Of a DNA stretch of 32,627 nt, positions 1 through 8,243 are shown piece after piece (the stretch's first letter is position 1; every line of letters starts with the position of its first letter). The notes under the pieces were generated by a model. The model ran no database searches. It was given only the letters and a program-made list of their open reading frames with translations, and was not told where the DNA came from. A program made the position numbers and the translations under genes. This DNA comes from an uncultured Lachnospiraceae bacterium (GTDB taxonomy: Bacteria; Bacillota; Clostridia; Lachnospirales; Lachnospiraceae), in the NCBI GenBank assembly GCA_947164605.1, contig CAMUXE010000021.1:1-32627 (forward strand), in the 5' to 3' direction.

Positions 1-547
1 CCTTCTTTGAGCCAGCTTTTGAAGAAAATGCCTTATCAGAATCAGGCTTATTTAGACCAGCTCTTTGATTTCCAGCTTGATCTCTTGCTTGATTTCTAGC
101 TCTTTCTCTCTCCTGGTCAGCCTTCATAGTATTTTCCATGACACCGCCATTATAGCCAAAGAGTCCAGGTCCCAATTTTTCAAGTGGCAAATCCCCATTT
201 CCAAGAGCATTGAAGAATTCCTGGCCTACCTTTTTGGCCTCATCAGGGCTTAAGAAGCCAGACTTGGCAAACTGTCCAATTATCCTCTTTAACTGATTCT
301 TGGCATCACCTGATGTGATATATAAAACCAGTTCTCCGTCCTGAGCTCCCACAATCTGAACAGCAATTTCAGGACTTGTCTCAAAACCGCACTCAGTCTC
401 AGCTCTATCAATTATCTCATGTATAAGTTCTGAAGTCTTTTGGGGATCTTTCTGAATAAAGTCCTCAATGCCTATCTTGTAGTATTCCAAATCTTCTCTA
501 GTCAGAACACACTTAACTTCTTTGCTCGATACCTTTATTAATTTCAT
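1..547 (-). CDS. mecA: MecA-type ClpC adaptor protein, 3' end cut by window edge
   Basis: The reading frame starts at the ATG at 545-547 and stays open for 182 codons to the left edge, so the C-terminal part lies outside the window. The N-terminus (MKLIKVSSKEVKCVLTREDL) and a stretch of acidic helix about 30 residues later follow the N-terminal domain of MecA/YpbH proteins. That domain recognises substrates and hands them to the ClpC-ClpP protease; in Bacillus it targets ComK. From about residue 145 the protein becomes rich in Arg, Gln, Asn and Lys, which fits the variable linker before the C-terminal ClpC-binding domain. An AGAGAG stretch about 8 bases upstream is a weak ribosome site. The gene is transcribed away from the PIG-L gene. 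MecA family membership is inferred from N-terminal pattern only, because the diagnostic C-terminal domain is not visible. Confidence 0.75.
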   Translation of the reverse strand, partial: MKLIKVSSKEVKCVLTREDLEYYKIGIEDFIQKDPQKTSELIHEIIDRAETECGFETSPEIAVQIVGAQDGELVLYITSGDAKNQLKRIIGQFAKSGFLSPDEAKKVGQEFFNALGNGDLPLEKLGPGLFGYNGGVMENTMKADQERERARNQARDQAGNQRAGLNKPDSDKAFSSKAGSKK

Positions 548-680
548 AAAAAACTCTCTCTAAATCTAACTTCATAAATAACTAGGCTTTGTATAGATCC
601 CCTTGCAAATTTTAAGCTATTAAGTACAGCTAAAATTCATAAGCAAATAAATTTTAAGTAAATATTTGCAGGCAAAATGT

Positions 681-709
681 TTGCAAAGGCTATACGAATT
701 GATTATAAT
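681..709 (+). promoter_or_regulatory. Sigma-A type promoter of the PIG-L gene
   Basis: TTGCAA (681-686), a 17-base spacer and a perfect TATAAT (704-709) lie about 45 bases before the start codon at 753. The ribosome site GGAG is at 744-747. A short palindrome, TTTGC-AG-GCAAA (665-676), sits just upstream of the -35 and could be a regulator site. Confidence 0.7.
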
Positions 710-752
710 TTGTATTCAGGTGTCTGTCAAATACACCTAGATTGGAGAAAAT

Positions 753-2249
753 ATGTGTTTAATTAAATATTGGAAGCCTCTTTTTGCTTCCCTTTCACTC
801 TCTCTTGCACTGACAGCAGGCATGATTGCCCCATGCACCATCCTTGCTGATCAGACAAGTGCAGCAACTGATACTAAGCAGACAGCATCTTCATCCTCTA
901 ATTTGGATAAAGATGCCGAAAGCCTTAAATTTACTGCCAAGACCCCTGGTGGAGATATTACTTCCACCCTCACAGATGATTCGACCTCAACAGGATATAC
1001 CCTGAATTCATCCACCGCTCTCACAGTAAATGCTGAAGGCAATGTTGACGGTATTTATATCAAATGGGGTGGAAATCCAGAACCATGGGTCCTGACAATG
1101 GCCGATGGAAGTCAGATCACATGTGGCCAAAACGGCTTTTTACATGAGTATGTAAAGCTCCCTAGCCAGGCTACTTCATTTACAATATCTGTAAATGAAA
1201 AAATCACAATTGATGAGCTTATCCTCTACTCTGAAGGTAAGCTTCCAAGTTCAGTTCAGGTCTGGGAAAAGCCTAATGATGAGGCTGATATCCTTGTATT
1301 TTCAACTCACGCCGATGATGAGATTCTCTTCTTAGGTGGAGTTCTCGCCACATATGCAGGCAGAGATAATCTCAAGGTTCAGCTTGTATATATGACCAAT
1401 TACTGGAACGGGCTCACCGTCAGAGAGCACGAGAAGCTAGACGGAATATGGGAATGCGGAGTCAAACAATACCCGGTAAATGCTCCATTTGACGATATAT
1501 ATGCTACAGACCTCGAGGGTGCCAAGAAAGTTTACTCTTATGACCAGGTTGCAGCCTGGGCTTGCGAGCAAGTTAGACGTTTTAAACCATTAGTCGTTGT
1601 AACTCAGGATCAGAACGGTGAGTATGGTCATGGCGGCCACATGCTTTTAGCAGATACTGTAAAAAAAGCCGTTGATCACTCAGCTGAGGCAGACTACTGC
1701 CCAGAATCAGTTTCTAGCTACGGCACATACGATGTTCCAAAGACTTACCTTCACCTCTACCCTGAAAACACAATAAGCATGGACTTAAGGCAGCCTATCA
1801 GCAATCTAAATAACAGAACTGCGCTTGAGACCGCCAAAGACGCTTACAAGCTCCATGTATCACAGCAGTGGTGTTGGTTCTATGTATCAGATGAATATGA
1901 GTATTCATGTGCCAATTTCGGTCTATACAGAAGCCTAGTTGGCCAGGACACTGGCAATGACATGTTAGAGCACCTGACTAGCTACGAAGAGCAGGCAAAA
2001 ATTGCCGCCCAGAAAGAAGAAGAATCAAAGGCTATAGCCTCGTCCCAAGCTCAAGCCGAGCAGAAAAAGCTCGCATCATCCGCAGCTTCTCCTGAGTCAG
2101 ATAAAAAAGGCTCAAAGGCCGTATTAATCATAGCAATAATAGCTATCTTGATCATTCTTGTCCTTTCACTTCTCATGTATAAGGCAAGACTTGAAAAGGA
2201 GCGTCGTCGCAGACATCGCACCAAGCTTAAGAGAAAGAAAAGACAGTAA
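753..2249 (+). CDS. Membrane-tethered PIG-L family deacetylase
   Basis: 498 residues. A signal peptide (about 1-32) leads into a beta-rich region (about 55-165) and then a PIG-L/LmbE deacetylase domain (about 175-400). Its zinc motif reads T-H186-A-D188-D189-E, with the second metal site in GEYGHGGH (H293, H296). Family members hydrolyse N-acetyl groups on sugars such as GlcNAc derivatives; the substrate here is unknown. The usual Pro of the HPDDE motif is Ala. After an Ala/Gln/Glu-rich linker a single membrane helix (about 455-476) is followed by a very basic tail, so the catalytic domain should face outside while the C-terminus stays in the cytoplasm. The ATG has GGAG five bases upstream. 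It converges on the dockerin/cohesin genes across a shared terminator, so it is a neighbour of that block rather than a member of its transcript. It carries no dockerin. Confidence 0.85.
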   Translation: MCLIKYWKPLFASLSLSLALTAGMIAPCTILADQTSAATDTKQTASSSSNLDKDAESLKFTAKTPGGDITSTLTDDSTSTGYTLNSSTALTVNAEGNVDGIYIKWGGNPEPWVLTMADGSQITCGQNGFLHEYVKLPSQATSFTISVNEKITIDELILYSEGKLPSSVQVWEKPNDEADILVFSTHADDEILFLGGVLATYAGRDNLKVQLVYMTNYWNGLTVREHEKLDGIWECGVKQYPVNAPFDDIYATDLEGAKKVYSYDQVAAWACEQVRRFKPLVVVTQDQNGEYGHGGHMLLADTVKKAVDHSAEADYCPESVSSYGTYDVPKTYLHLYPENTISMDLRQPISNLNNRTALETAKDAYKLHVSQQWCWFYVSDEYEYSCANFGLYRSLVGQDTGNDMLEHLTSYEEQAKIAAQKEEESKAIASSQAQAEQKKLASSAASPESDKKGSKAVLIIAIIAILIILVLSLLMYKARLEKERRRRHRTKLKRKKRQ

Positions 2250-2324
2250 GCGGCAGTAAGTGGCAGAAATAAGTACATTAAGTTACAGATATTAGTACAG
2301 TAAGTAAAAGAAATACAAGACATT

Positions 2325-2390
2325 AAAAAAAAGCAGTTTAGGATTTGTAAGTTAATTTTAAACCAACTTATAATCCCAAACTGCTTTTTT
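2325..2390. terminator. Bidirectional intrinsic terminator between convergent genes
   Basis: Long interrupted inverted repeat with outer arms GCAGTTT (2333-2339) and AAACTGC (2378-2384), flanked by eight A on the left and six T on the right. It can end both the plus-strand PIG-L transcript and the minus-strand LRR-dockerin transcript. Confidence 0.85.
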
Positions 2391-2400
2391 ATTACAAGGA

Positions 2401-3531
2401 TTAGATTCCAAGAACCATCTTCTGAATTCCCTGCATATCCTTTACATTGATTACAGAATCTCTATTGACATCAGCCACCTTGACAAGGTCATCGCTCAAA
2501 GAAGAAATACCTAAAATATGCGACTGAATAGCTGAGATATCTTTTACATTTATCTTTTGATCATTGTTAACATCGCCTGCAATGACCACATTGATTGAAA
2601 TAATATCTCCAACCTTGTGATTGCCTTGAGTTGCAACCTTATACTTAACATTAAGAATGTCACCAGTCATTAATACTGAATCAGCATCCTTATCGAGAAC
2701 AGAAATTTCCACAATATTATCAGTGTCAATTTTCTTTATAAGCTGGCTTAAATTTGTGCCTATATCTATTCCGTATCCATAAATAGTACCATCTTCATCT
2801 TCAAGTAAGATTAAGTTCTTATCTATAGGATCTTCCGCTAAAGTGGCATCGCTTGTACTAATCTTAGCAGTCATATTATCAAGATCTGCACTATTCTCAA
2901 ATAAGGCTGTAAGCTCGCTGCTTGTTCCATTATATATTACTTCATTGAGTGCCGAACAAGAATCAAAAGCTCCACTTCCAATCTTTGTCACGCTGTTTGG
3001 AATCTCAATGCTTGTAATAGCACTACATCCAGAAAAAGCCGATGCTCCGATTGTCTTCAAGCCATCAGGCAAGCTAACTTCTGTCAAAGAAGTGCATGCG
3101 GCAAATGCTGAATCTCCAATTTCCTCTGCTGACTCTGACATCGTCAATTTTTCAATTGAACTACATCCCGAAAATGCATCTTTCTCAATAGTCTTTATGC
3201 TGTCAGGTAAGTTGACATACTTAATCTGGGTCTTGTCCTTAAAAGCACCTTCCTTTATTCCAACAACATACTTAGAATCAATTGTTTCTGGAATATTCAA
3301 GAAGTTTGTTTCATTATTGTAAGATACAATATATACTTCCCCATCGATAAGCTGGTAATTAAATCCATCCTGACTAGTCAAGATCTCCGGAGAATCAGCA
3401 GCATAAGCTTCCATCAAGAAAGCTGAACCTGCCCCATAATTAATTCCAGTGATTGGTAAAGCATAGATTGCTCCCAACTGCAATGTTACAGCCAACCCCA
3501 CAGCTGCACATTTTTTTAAATTAGTAACCAA
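2401..3531 (-). CDS. Secreted BspA-type leucine-rich repeat protein with C-terminal dockerin
   Basis: 376 residues. A signal peptide (about 1-45, ending near AYA-AD) is followed by BspA-like LRR_5 repeats (about 75-200). These carry the recurring pattern of 'AF..C..L..V.LP..L..IG' at roughly 23-residue spacing. A linker module (about 240-315) leads to a type I dockerin (318-376). Both calcium loops are present: D320, N322, D324, N328, D331 and D354, N356, D358, N362, D365. The usual Gly at loop position 6 is Gln in loop 1 and Ser in loop 2. Dockerins bind cohesins, so this protein should be displayed on a cohesin-bearing scaffold, two to four of which are encoded just upstream. BspA-type LRRs commonly mediate adhesion. 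The start is TTG with AGGAAAGG about 10 bases upstream; the nearest upstream in-frame ATG is separated from it by a stop. No enzymatic domain is visible. Confidence 0.88.
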   Translation of the reverse strand: MVTNLKKCAAVGLAVTLQLGAIYALPITGINYGAGSAFLMEAYAADSPEILTSQDGFNYQLIDGEVYIVSYNNETNFLNIPETIDSKYVVGIKEGAFKDKTQIKYVNLPDSIKTIEKDAFSGCSSIEKLTMSESAEEIGDSAFAACTSLTEVSLPDGLKTIGASAFSGCSAITSIEIPNSVTKIGSGAFDSCSALNEVIYNGTSSELTALFENSADLDNMTAKISTSDATLAEDPIDKNLILLEDEDGTIYGYGIDIGTNLSQLIKKIDTDNIVEISVLDKDADSVLMTGDILNVKYKVATQGNHKVGDIISINVVIAGDVNNDQKINVKDISAIQSHILGISSLSDDLVKVADVNRDSVINVKDMQGIQKMVLGI

Positions 3532-3566
3532 TTTAAACCCGCCTTTCCTAATATAATTGCCATATA

Positions 3567-3594
3567 ATTATATCATTTTTTTATTATTTAACAA
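3567..3594 (-). promoter_or_regulatory. Promoter of the LRR-dockerin gene
   Basis: On the minus strand TTGTTA (3594-3589), a 16-base spacer and a perfect TATAAT (3572-3567) lie 36 bases before the TTG start. With terminators on both sides, the gene is probably its own transcription unit. Confidence 0.65.
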
Positions 3595-3595
3595 G

Positions 3596-3655
3596 AAAAA
3601 CCTTATTATTTCTCGAGTTTTTTTAAATATACTCAAGAAAATAATAAGGTTTTTA
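3596..3655 (-). terminator. Intrinsic terminator after the cohesin-dockerin adaptor gene
   Basis: Near-perfect inverted repeat of about 23-base arms (3596-3618 and 3631-3655), beginning AAAAACCTTATTATT and ending AATAATAAGGTTTTT. It gives a long hairpin with T runs on either strand. It directly abuts the -35 of the next gene's promoter. Confidence 0.85.
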
Positions 3656-3736
3656 GCTTTTCTTATTTAATTATAATTAGATAAAAGGATTTATCAGTTC
3701 TAATCGCTTAAGTCGTAATTAATATCACATAAGTCT

Positions 3737-5002
3737 TTACTGTGTAATTGTCTTGATACCAAGTATGTGCTTCTGAATCTCCTGAATATCAGATACATTA
3801 ACACGGCTATCTGAGTTAACATCAGCTGCCAAAGTCTGATTAGTATCTAAAGTAGAAGCGCCAAGAATCTTCTTCTGAATAGTATTGATATCGAGCAAGG
3901 AAATCATGCCATCAGCATTTATATCGCCCTTGAGGATTACTGTGTAAACAGCATTATCATAAGTGGTATTTATCTTAAAACCTGTAGCAACCTTTGTTGT
4001 GCTCGAAGATATATCACTTCCGCTAGCATTCAAAACCTTTGCCTGAGAAGAAAGCTTGCTAACCAAAGAGCTTGCTGTAGTAGTAGGGCTGATACCTAAT
4101 ATATATTTAACTCCATCACTTGTCTGAGTCCTTAGGCCTGCCTCCTTAATGTAATCCACTGCTGACACTGTAAATGTAAGTGTCGATGACACACCTGATG
4201 AGCTTGTCGCAAGAACACTGTATGTACCAGGCTCAGTAAATGTTCCTGATCCAGTCGATGAAATATTAGTCACTACACCATTTGGCTTTGTAACAGTTAC
4301 ACTTGCAAAATCTCCGCTTATAACTACTGACGCAGATCCTGCAACCGTCTGATTTGCACTCATAGAGCCATTAACACTTATCTTAGGAGCTGAAGAGCTA
4401 ACCTTGATACTGATTGGCTCACAATATACATAATAGTCAGCATAAGTAGCTTCGCTGTTTGCAAGTCCAGCACCAGCAAATTTTGTATAATTTGTGTCAG
4501 GCTTGATTGTATATGTACCATCTGCAAGATTTGAGTCTAATACAGCAGTAAATTCCAAGAGCTTGAGATTTGAAACTGTATAATCAAAAAGACCATGAGC
4601 AACATTTTCATTGACACATTTCAACTCATTTGACTTGTAATTCACATTATTTTCGCCAGATAAAATACCATCTGTTACAGTTGGTTCTGATTTAAATGCA
4701 GTAGAGTCAAGTATAATTCCAAGCTGACAGCCAAGTATTGACGATCTAAGGCTTTGTATATAACTAGTACTAACAGTACTACCGATACCATTCTTAGCTG
4801 CGTCAAATGAATCAACCACAACAGTCACCTTAACAGTATCCCCCGGCTTATAAGATGTCTTATCTGTCTTTATAGAATATACTACATTAGCTTCGCTTGC
4901 ACTCTGTGCCACAGCTGCTGATGTAACATAATAATTGTTAAGACCCACAAAGCCTGAAAGAAGAGTGGCTGAAAGTCCTAATGCAACTAACTGCTTTCTC
5001 AT
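3737..5002 (-). CDS. Secreted cohesin-like plus dockerin adaptor protein
   Basis: 421 residues. A signal peptide (about 1-32) is followed by a cohesin-like beta domain (about 40-203). It opens with DKTSYKPGDTVKVTVVVDSF, closely matching DKTSVAPGDTVKFSIIIDEF in the large scaffold gene upstream, so the two domains are paralogous. An Ig-like domain (about 208-281) and the small module often found before dockerins (about 283-356) come next. The type I dockerin (358-416) has complete loops: D360, N362, D364, S368, D371 and D394, N396, D398, N402, D405. A protein with both a cohesin-like and a dockerin domain can act as an adaptor, docking onto one scaffold while carrying another dockerin protein. 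There is no membrane anchor. The ATG has GGAGG nine bases upstream. Whether the N-terminal domain truly binds dockerins is inference from fold-like sequence pattern. Confidence 0.82.
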   Translation of the reverse strand: MRKQLVALGLSATLLSGFVGLNNYYVTSAAVAQSASEANVVYSIKTDKTSYKPGDTVKVTVVVDSFDAAKNGIGSTVSTSYIQSLRSSILGCQLGIILDSTAFKSEPTVTDGILSGENNVNYKSNELKCVNENVAHGLFDYTVSNLKLLEFTAVLDSNLADGTYTIKPDTNYTKFAGAGLANSEATYADYYVYCEPISIKVSSSAPKISVNGSMSANQTVAGSASVVISGDFASVTVTKPNGVVTNISSTGSGTFTEPGTYSVLATSSSGVSSTLTFTVSAVDYIKEAGLRTQTSDGVKYILGISPTTTASSLVSKLSSQAKVLNASGSDISSSTTKVATGFKINTTYDNAVYTVILKGDINADGMISLLDINTIQKKILGASTLDTNQTLAADVNSDSRVNVSDIQEIQKHILGIKTITQ

Positions 5003-5112
5003 AATTTTAATCCTCCGAAATTCAAATAATTCAAATCATCTTCTTAGATAATTTGAACATAGACATTTATTCATTCTTTGAATATTTTAGCAGTTTTCCT
5101 ATATATTTGCAA

Positions 5113-5150
5113 TAAAAAAATCCCTTGTTTCAATAAGAAACAAGGGATTA
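5113..5150 (-). terminator. Intrinsic terminator after the large scaffold gene
   Basis: Perfect 13-base stem AATCCCTTGTTTC (5119-5131) and GAAACAAGGGATT (5137-5149) with a 5-base loop, followed on the minus strand by a run of T from the A tract at 5114-5120. Confidence 0.9.
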
Positions 5151-5190
5151 AAAAGCATATTTAAATAATTATTTACTAATTATCTATTAA

Positions 5191-8148
5191 TTATCTATTG
5201 CTCTTTCTTTTCTTGCTGAAAAATGCAACACAGCCAGCAAAGAGAGCAGCTACCATAAGAACGATAAGAAGAGCGATTGGTGTTGTATCACCTGTTGCAA
5301 TCTTTGCTGCAGCCTTAACTACGCTGTTAGAATCAGAATCTGCATTCTTCTCCTCCTCAATTGCAGCCTTCTCCTCTTCTGTAAGTTCTACAGATACAAG
5401 AGTATAGACACCAGCCTTATCAGCTACAAATGAGATCTTACCATCAGCGATTTCTGATGCAATTTCATTGCCTTCAGAATCTACAACGATGAGCTTAAGT
5501 CCTTCATTGTTAGAAGCAGCAAGAAGAGCTGTTCCATGATCCTTGTCATATGAAGCTAGATCAATGCTTACCTTTGCATTCATATTACTGTTAGCCTTAG
5601 CAACCTCTTCAGGACTTGCTGAACCACTTGTTGCATTTGCTGGAAGAGTATCTGTGAACTCTACAGCCTCAAGTTTTCCATTTCCATCGCTAATAAATGC
5701 CAATCCAAGATATTCAACCTTAACAGCAGCAAGTGAATTTGCACCTTCTGAAGTAATCTTTGTAAGATCCTTAGAATCACTTATCTTAAGTCTTAAGTTA
5801 TACTTAGATGTTGTTTCTGCCTTAAGATCATTGTCAGCATCTACTGCTACCTGAGCATTGTTCAAGTATACCTGAGCAAATTCATCAAAGCTTGCAGCTA
5901 CATTTGGATCACTTGTCTTCTCAGCCAAGTATGTCTTTAAATCATCAGACAAAGAGTCATAATGATTCTGTACAGACGAATCAATCATATCAAGTGCAGC
6001 TAAATGTTCCATGCTAGTTCTATCGAATGGAGATGAACCTGATGGATTTTGAACAGCATCTTTAACCTGATTAATTACTAGTGCAAGTGAATCAGCCTCA
6101 CTTGTGTCAACAACCTCAACATTGAATGACGCTTCACTAGCATTAACTTCACTGCCATCGAAGTTCTTATATGACTTATTAATCTTTACATTAGTAGTAC
6201 CTGCGCTAGCAAGGTTAGGAATTTCACTCAAATCAGATGTCTGAATTGCAGCCTCTGTTGTTGAGCCATCCTCATGTGTGTAGACAATCTTGCCTGAAGA
6301 AAGATCAAGAGCATTAGTGTCTGCATTGCCACTGTAGAACTTCTGATCTGCAGGAGCTGTAATAGTAATGCTTGTTACCTTACCAGCTCTTGCTGTTGCA
6401 AGTGCATCTTTAACTGCCTGATGATCATCCTTAGCCTGACTAGAAACTTCAGCCTTATCATCTGCAGAAAGTGCATTATACTGATTATCAAGAGCCTTGT
6501 CTGCAGCGTCAAGAGCAGCTATATCGCCAGCTGAAATTGAATCTTTTGCACTTGCTGCAGCCTGCTCGTATGCATCAACTGCACTTCTATCCTTTACAGT
6601 AACCTTAAATGTCTTAGGTTCTGCACTTACCTCTGTACCATCATAGTTTGTAACAGACTTGTTAACTGTGAGTGTGTATGTACCAGCGCTTGCAAGATCA
6701 TACTGACCACTTACATCATTATCTGTTACTGCTGTAGAGCTTGTTGTGCCACCAACAGTTGTTGTCTTAATGCTACCATCTGAAACATCAAGTGTGTTTG
6801 TAGACTTAGCATACATTGTCTTGTCAGCTGGAGCTGTAATTTCAATGCTTGCTACCTTATTCTTGTCATTGCTTTCTACAGCGCTCTTGACTGCAGCATA
6901 ATCAGAATTACCCTGAGCTGAAACCTCAGCCTTGTCATCTGCTGAAAGAGCTTCATACTCATAATCAAGTTTTGCCAAAGCTTCCTTAAGAGCAGCTGGA
7001 TCTGTAAGAGCCTTTGCGCTTGCTGCATCAGACTCAAATTTATTAATATTCTCTCTTGACTTAACAGTTACCTTAAATGTCTTAGGATCAGCTGATACTG
7101 TAGATCCATCAAGCTTTGTTCCTGTTGCAGAAACTGTAAGAGTAGTCTCACCAGGCTGTGTAAGATCTGGCATTGTTGGGAAAATGTTAGCGCTTGTAAT
7201 AGCCTCAGCATCACCCTTTGTCTGGTCAGAGAATACCTTTGTTACTGTACCGCCATCAAGGCTTAATGTGTTGCCTTCCTTAGCATAGAATGTCTGGTCA
7301 GCAGGAGCTGTTACTTCAATCGAAGCTAAATCAACAATTGTGAATGTAGCTGTTGACTCACCAGCCCTGTTAGTAGCCTTTACTGTGTATGTACCAGCTG
7401 TGTTAAATGTAACACCACTAGTTGCATCTTTGTCATTAACTGTAAGCGTATCAACATTTTCAGCTGTAACCTTTACAGCATCAGATGACTTAGCGCCAGA
7501 AGCAAGATTGCCATCATTAAGCTTTATTACTGGCTTCTCAGCATTGATTGTAAACTTTGAATTATCAGTATATCTGCTCTCAAAATTTATATCAGTTGCA
7601 TCTGGTCCCATACCTGATAAGAACATTCCTTCTTCAGGATTTCCTAATGAAACCTCCTGGTTAGTAGTAATTGACTCGTTAATCTTTGCCTCAACTGTAA
7701 TAATAGTTACATTTGTAGCTCCGTTAGGAATTTCAACACCAGTTTGTACAAAACCTACAACTTCATCTTTCTTAGAATAAGATGCACCTGTAGCACTAAT
7801 TCCATCAAGAACTCTTGTTACCCTAACACTAGACTTATCGAAAATTGAGCTTGGCATCTTAAAGCCGCTTCCCTGGATATCTGTCAACTCATCCTTAGCC
7901 GCAAAACCGTAAGTTTCAAAAAGTTCATCACTACAGAACTCTGTTGCTGTGTTAACAAACTCATCAATAATTATTGAGAATTTAACAGTGTCGCCCGGTG
8001 CAACACTTGTCTTGTCAACCTCTGTATGCCACTTAACATAACCTTGATAGTTAGTTTCATTAGCACCCTTAGTTAACAAGGAGCCTGCCCATCCCGAGGT
8101 CAGCACTAAAACGACTGCCATCAGAACGGCAAATATTCTTTTTTTCAT
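5191..8148 (-). CDS. Large surface-anchored scaffold: cohesin-like domain, three Ig/helical repeats, C-terminal anchor
   Basis: 985 residues. A signal peptide (about 1-29) precedes a cohesin-like domain (about 35-200) and an Ig-like domain (about 205-272). Three composite repeats follow (about 275-432, 434-590, 592-765). Each joins a beta domain starting 'I-x-V/I-TAPAD' to a helical segment; the helices of the first two carry ALSADDKAEVS. A further beta region (about 780-920) and a Glu/Ala-rich stretch lead to a terminal anchor: A951-T-G-D-T-T-P, a hydrophobic helix (about 957-977) and KKRKSNR. That layout fits a sortase substrate with a non-LPXTG 'TGD' motif, or a plain membrane anchor. It could display dockerin proteins such as those encoded at 2401-3531 and 3737-5002. 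The ATG has GGAGGG nine bases upstream. The repeats make it likely to vary in length between strains. No catalytic motif is seen. Confidence 0.8.
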   Translation of the reverse strand: MKKRIFAVLMAVVLVLTSGWAGSLLTKGANETNYQGYVKWHTEVDKTSVAPGDTVKFSIIIDEFVNTATEFCSDELFETYGFAAKDELTDIQGSGFKMPSSIFDKSSVRVTRVLDGISATGASYSKKDEVVGFVQTGVEIPNGATNVTIITVEAKINESITTNQEVSLGNPEEGMFLSGMGPDATDINFESRYTDNSKFTINAEKPVIKLNDGNLASGAKSSDAVKVTAENVDTLTVNDKDATSGVTFNTAGTYTVKATNRAGESTATFTIVDLASIEVTAPADQTFYAKEGNTLSLDGGTVTKVFSDQTKGDAEAITSANIFPTMPDLTQPGETTLTVSATGTKLDGSTVSADPKTFKVTVKSRENINKFESDAASAKALTDPAALKEALAKLDYEYEALSADDKAEVSAQGNSDYAAVKSAVESNDKNKVASIEITAPADKTMYAKSTNTLDVSDGSIKTTTVGGTTSSTAVTDNDVSGQYDLASAGTYTLTVNKSVTNYDGTEVSAEPKTFKVTVKDRSAVDAYEQAAASAKDSISAGDIAALDAADKALDNQYNALSADDKAEVSSQAKDDHQAVKDALATARAGKVTSITITAPADQKFYSGNADTNALDLSSGKIVYTHEDGSTTEAAIQTSDLSEIPNLASAGTTNVKINKSYKNFDGSEVNASEASFNVEVVDTSEADSLALVINQVKDAVQNPSGSSPFDRTSMEHLAALDMIDSSVQNHYDSLSDDLKTYLAEKTSDPNVAASFDEFAQVYLNNAQVAVDADNDLKAETTSKYNLRLKISDSKDLTKITSEGANSLAAVKVEYLGLAFISDGNGKLEAVEFTDTLPANATSGSASPEEVAKANSNMNAKVSIDLASYDKDHGTALLAASNNEGLKLIVVDSEGNEIASEIADGKISFVADKAGVYTLVSVELTEEEKAAIEEEKNADSDSNSVVKAAAKIATGDTTPIALLIVLMVAALFAGCVAFFSKKRKSNR
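5854..7326 (-). repeat. Three diverged tandem repeats, about 470-520 bases each, inside the scaffold gene
   Basis: Units at about 7326-6853, 6849-6379 and 6375-5854 encode an Ig-like domain plus a helical segment. Units 1 and 2 share long identical residue strings (TAPAD, PKTFKVTVK, ALSADDKAEVS). Unit 3 is more diverged (TAPADQKFYSG, DSLSDDLKTYL). This points to internal duplication with the outermost copy drifting. Confidence 0.75.
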
Positions 8149-8189
8149 TCTTTTGTACCCTCCTTATTTGAGTAATCAGTTTTGGGTAA

Positions 8190-8219
8190 ATTATATCACA
8201 TATATTTACCTATATACAA
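8190..8219 (-). promoter_or_regulatory. Promoter of the large scaffold gene
   Basis: On the minus strand TTGTAT (8219-8214), an 18-base spacer and a perfect TATAAT (8195-8190) lie 41 bases before the ATG. The gene may also receive read-through from the second cohesin-like gene, as no terminator is visible between them. Confidence 0.6.
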
Positions 8220-8243
8220 GAAAAATAAACTTTTAATGAGTAT

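Noticed and set aside
7340-7780. Plus-strand open frames opposite the scaffold gene, and similar ones opposite ilvC (9785-10222) and the helicase (19067-19501)
   Set aside because: No ribosome sites or recognisable domains, and they lie opposite clearly coding frames; they are antisense shadows.
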